26,595 bases of DNA from JANWHZ01 sp035545555 (lineage in GTDB: Bacteria > Patescibacteriota > Saccharimonadia > Saccharimonadales > UBA4665). Under the pieces are notes generated by a model. That model was not told the DNA's origin. It ran no database searches and saw only the letters and a program-made list of their open reading frames with translations. Position numbers and translations under genes: made by a program. Below are positions 26,565 through 26,595 of the stretch, piece by piece (within the stretch, counting starts at the first letter, position 1; the number at the start of each line of letters is the position of its first letter). The DNA lies in the NCBI GenBank assembly GCA_035545555.1, contig DASZYD010000025.1:1-26595 (forward strand), read 5' to 3'.

Positions 26565-26595
26565 ATGAATCCAGTTAATTATTTTGAAATCGGCG
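26565..26595 (+). CDS. N-terminal fragment, possible VOC (glyoxalase/dioxygenase-like) protein
   Basis: Ten codons are present: MNPVNYFEIG. The gene is the only plus-strand one in the window and runs off the right edge. An AAGGAGAGG site lies at good spacing. Many VOC-superfamily proteins begin MNPVxxFEI, and such genes are often controlled by a divergent HxlR regulator, so this identity is plausible but rests on ten residues. Confidence 0.5.
   Translation, partial: MNPVNYFEIG

Overview
This window is a bacterial chromosome segment, GC-rich by eye, that carries the core transcription and translation gene block. All 22 complete genes and the partial rplX lie on the minus strand. Only the last 31 bases hold a plus-strand gene. 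UGA is used as a stop codon (rpsS and the gene ending at 20139), so this is not a UGA-recoded lineage. The best guess for the organism is a member of the Candidate Phyla Radiation, most likely Candidatus Saccharibacteria (TM7). This is inferred from the general character of the proteins and from a ribosomal protein S12 change that fits the streptomycin resistance long predicted for TM7. It is not proven from this window.

Layout in the direction of transcription (high to low coordinates). A divergent promoter pair separates a partial plus-strand gene (VOC/glyoxalase-like start) from an HxlR-type regulator. Next come hisS, pyk, tig and clpP, with a CIRCE-like HrcA operator on the clpP promoter, and then an unrecognised 237-aa gene. 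After these come rpoB-rpoC and the str group rpsL-rpsG-fusA-tuf. Two accessory genes follow tuf: an aminoglycoside-phosphotransferase-fold protein and a small coiled-coil protein. Then comes rpsJ with its own promoter and terminator, a small three-helix membrane protein, and the rest of the S10 operon under its own promoter: rplC-rplD-rplW-rplB-rpsS-rplV-rpsC-rplP-rpmC-rpsQ-rplN-rplX (cut by the window edge).

The gene order is conventional, but several core proteins are not. RpoC has lost all four cysteines of both zinc-binding sites, and its trigger loop carries Leu-Asp-Ser-Lys where bacteria almost always have Met-Arg-Thr-Phe before the catalytic His. EF-G has Asn for the guanine-specifying Asp of the G4 motif (NKIN instead of NKxD), together with Gly-Gly-Asp for the G5 Gly-Ser-Ala. 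S12 has Pro at the streptomycin hot-spot lysine. Pyruvate kinase has the Lys associated with potassium independence.

Regulation visible in the sequence includes good sigma-70-type promoters before rplC, the small membrane gene, rpsJ, tuf, rpsL, rpoB, the 237-aa gene, clpP, tig, pyk, hisS and the divergent pair. Several have the -10 box so close to the start codon that the mRNA should be leaderless or nearly so. Intrinsic terminators follow tuf and rpsJ, and one plus-strand terminator has no obvious gene. Structured leaders precede rplC, rpsJ, tuf, fusA, rpsL and rpoB. In the ribosomal operons most genes overlap or nearly touch, and the Shine-Dalgarno sequence of the next gene encodes the Lys/Glu-rich C-terminus of the previous one. 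No tRNA, rRNA, CRISPR array or insertion sequence was found. No gene-free stretch exceeds 300 bases; the longest is the 261-base rpoB leader.
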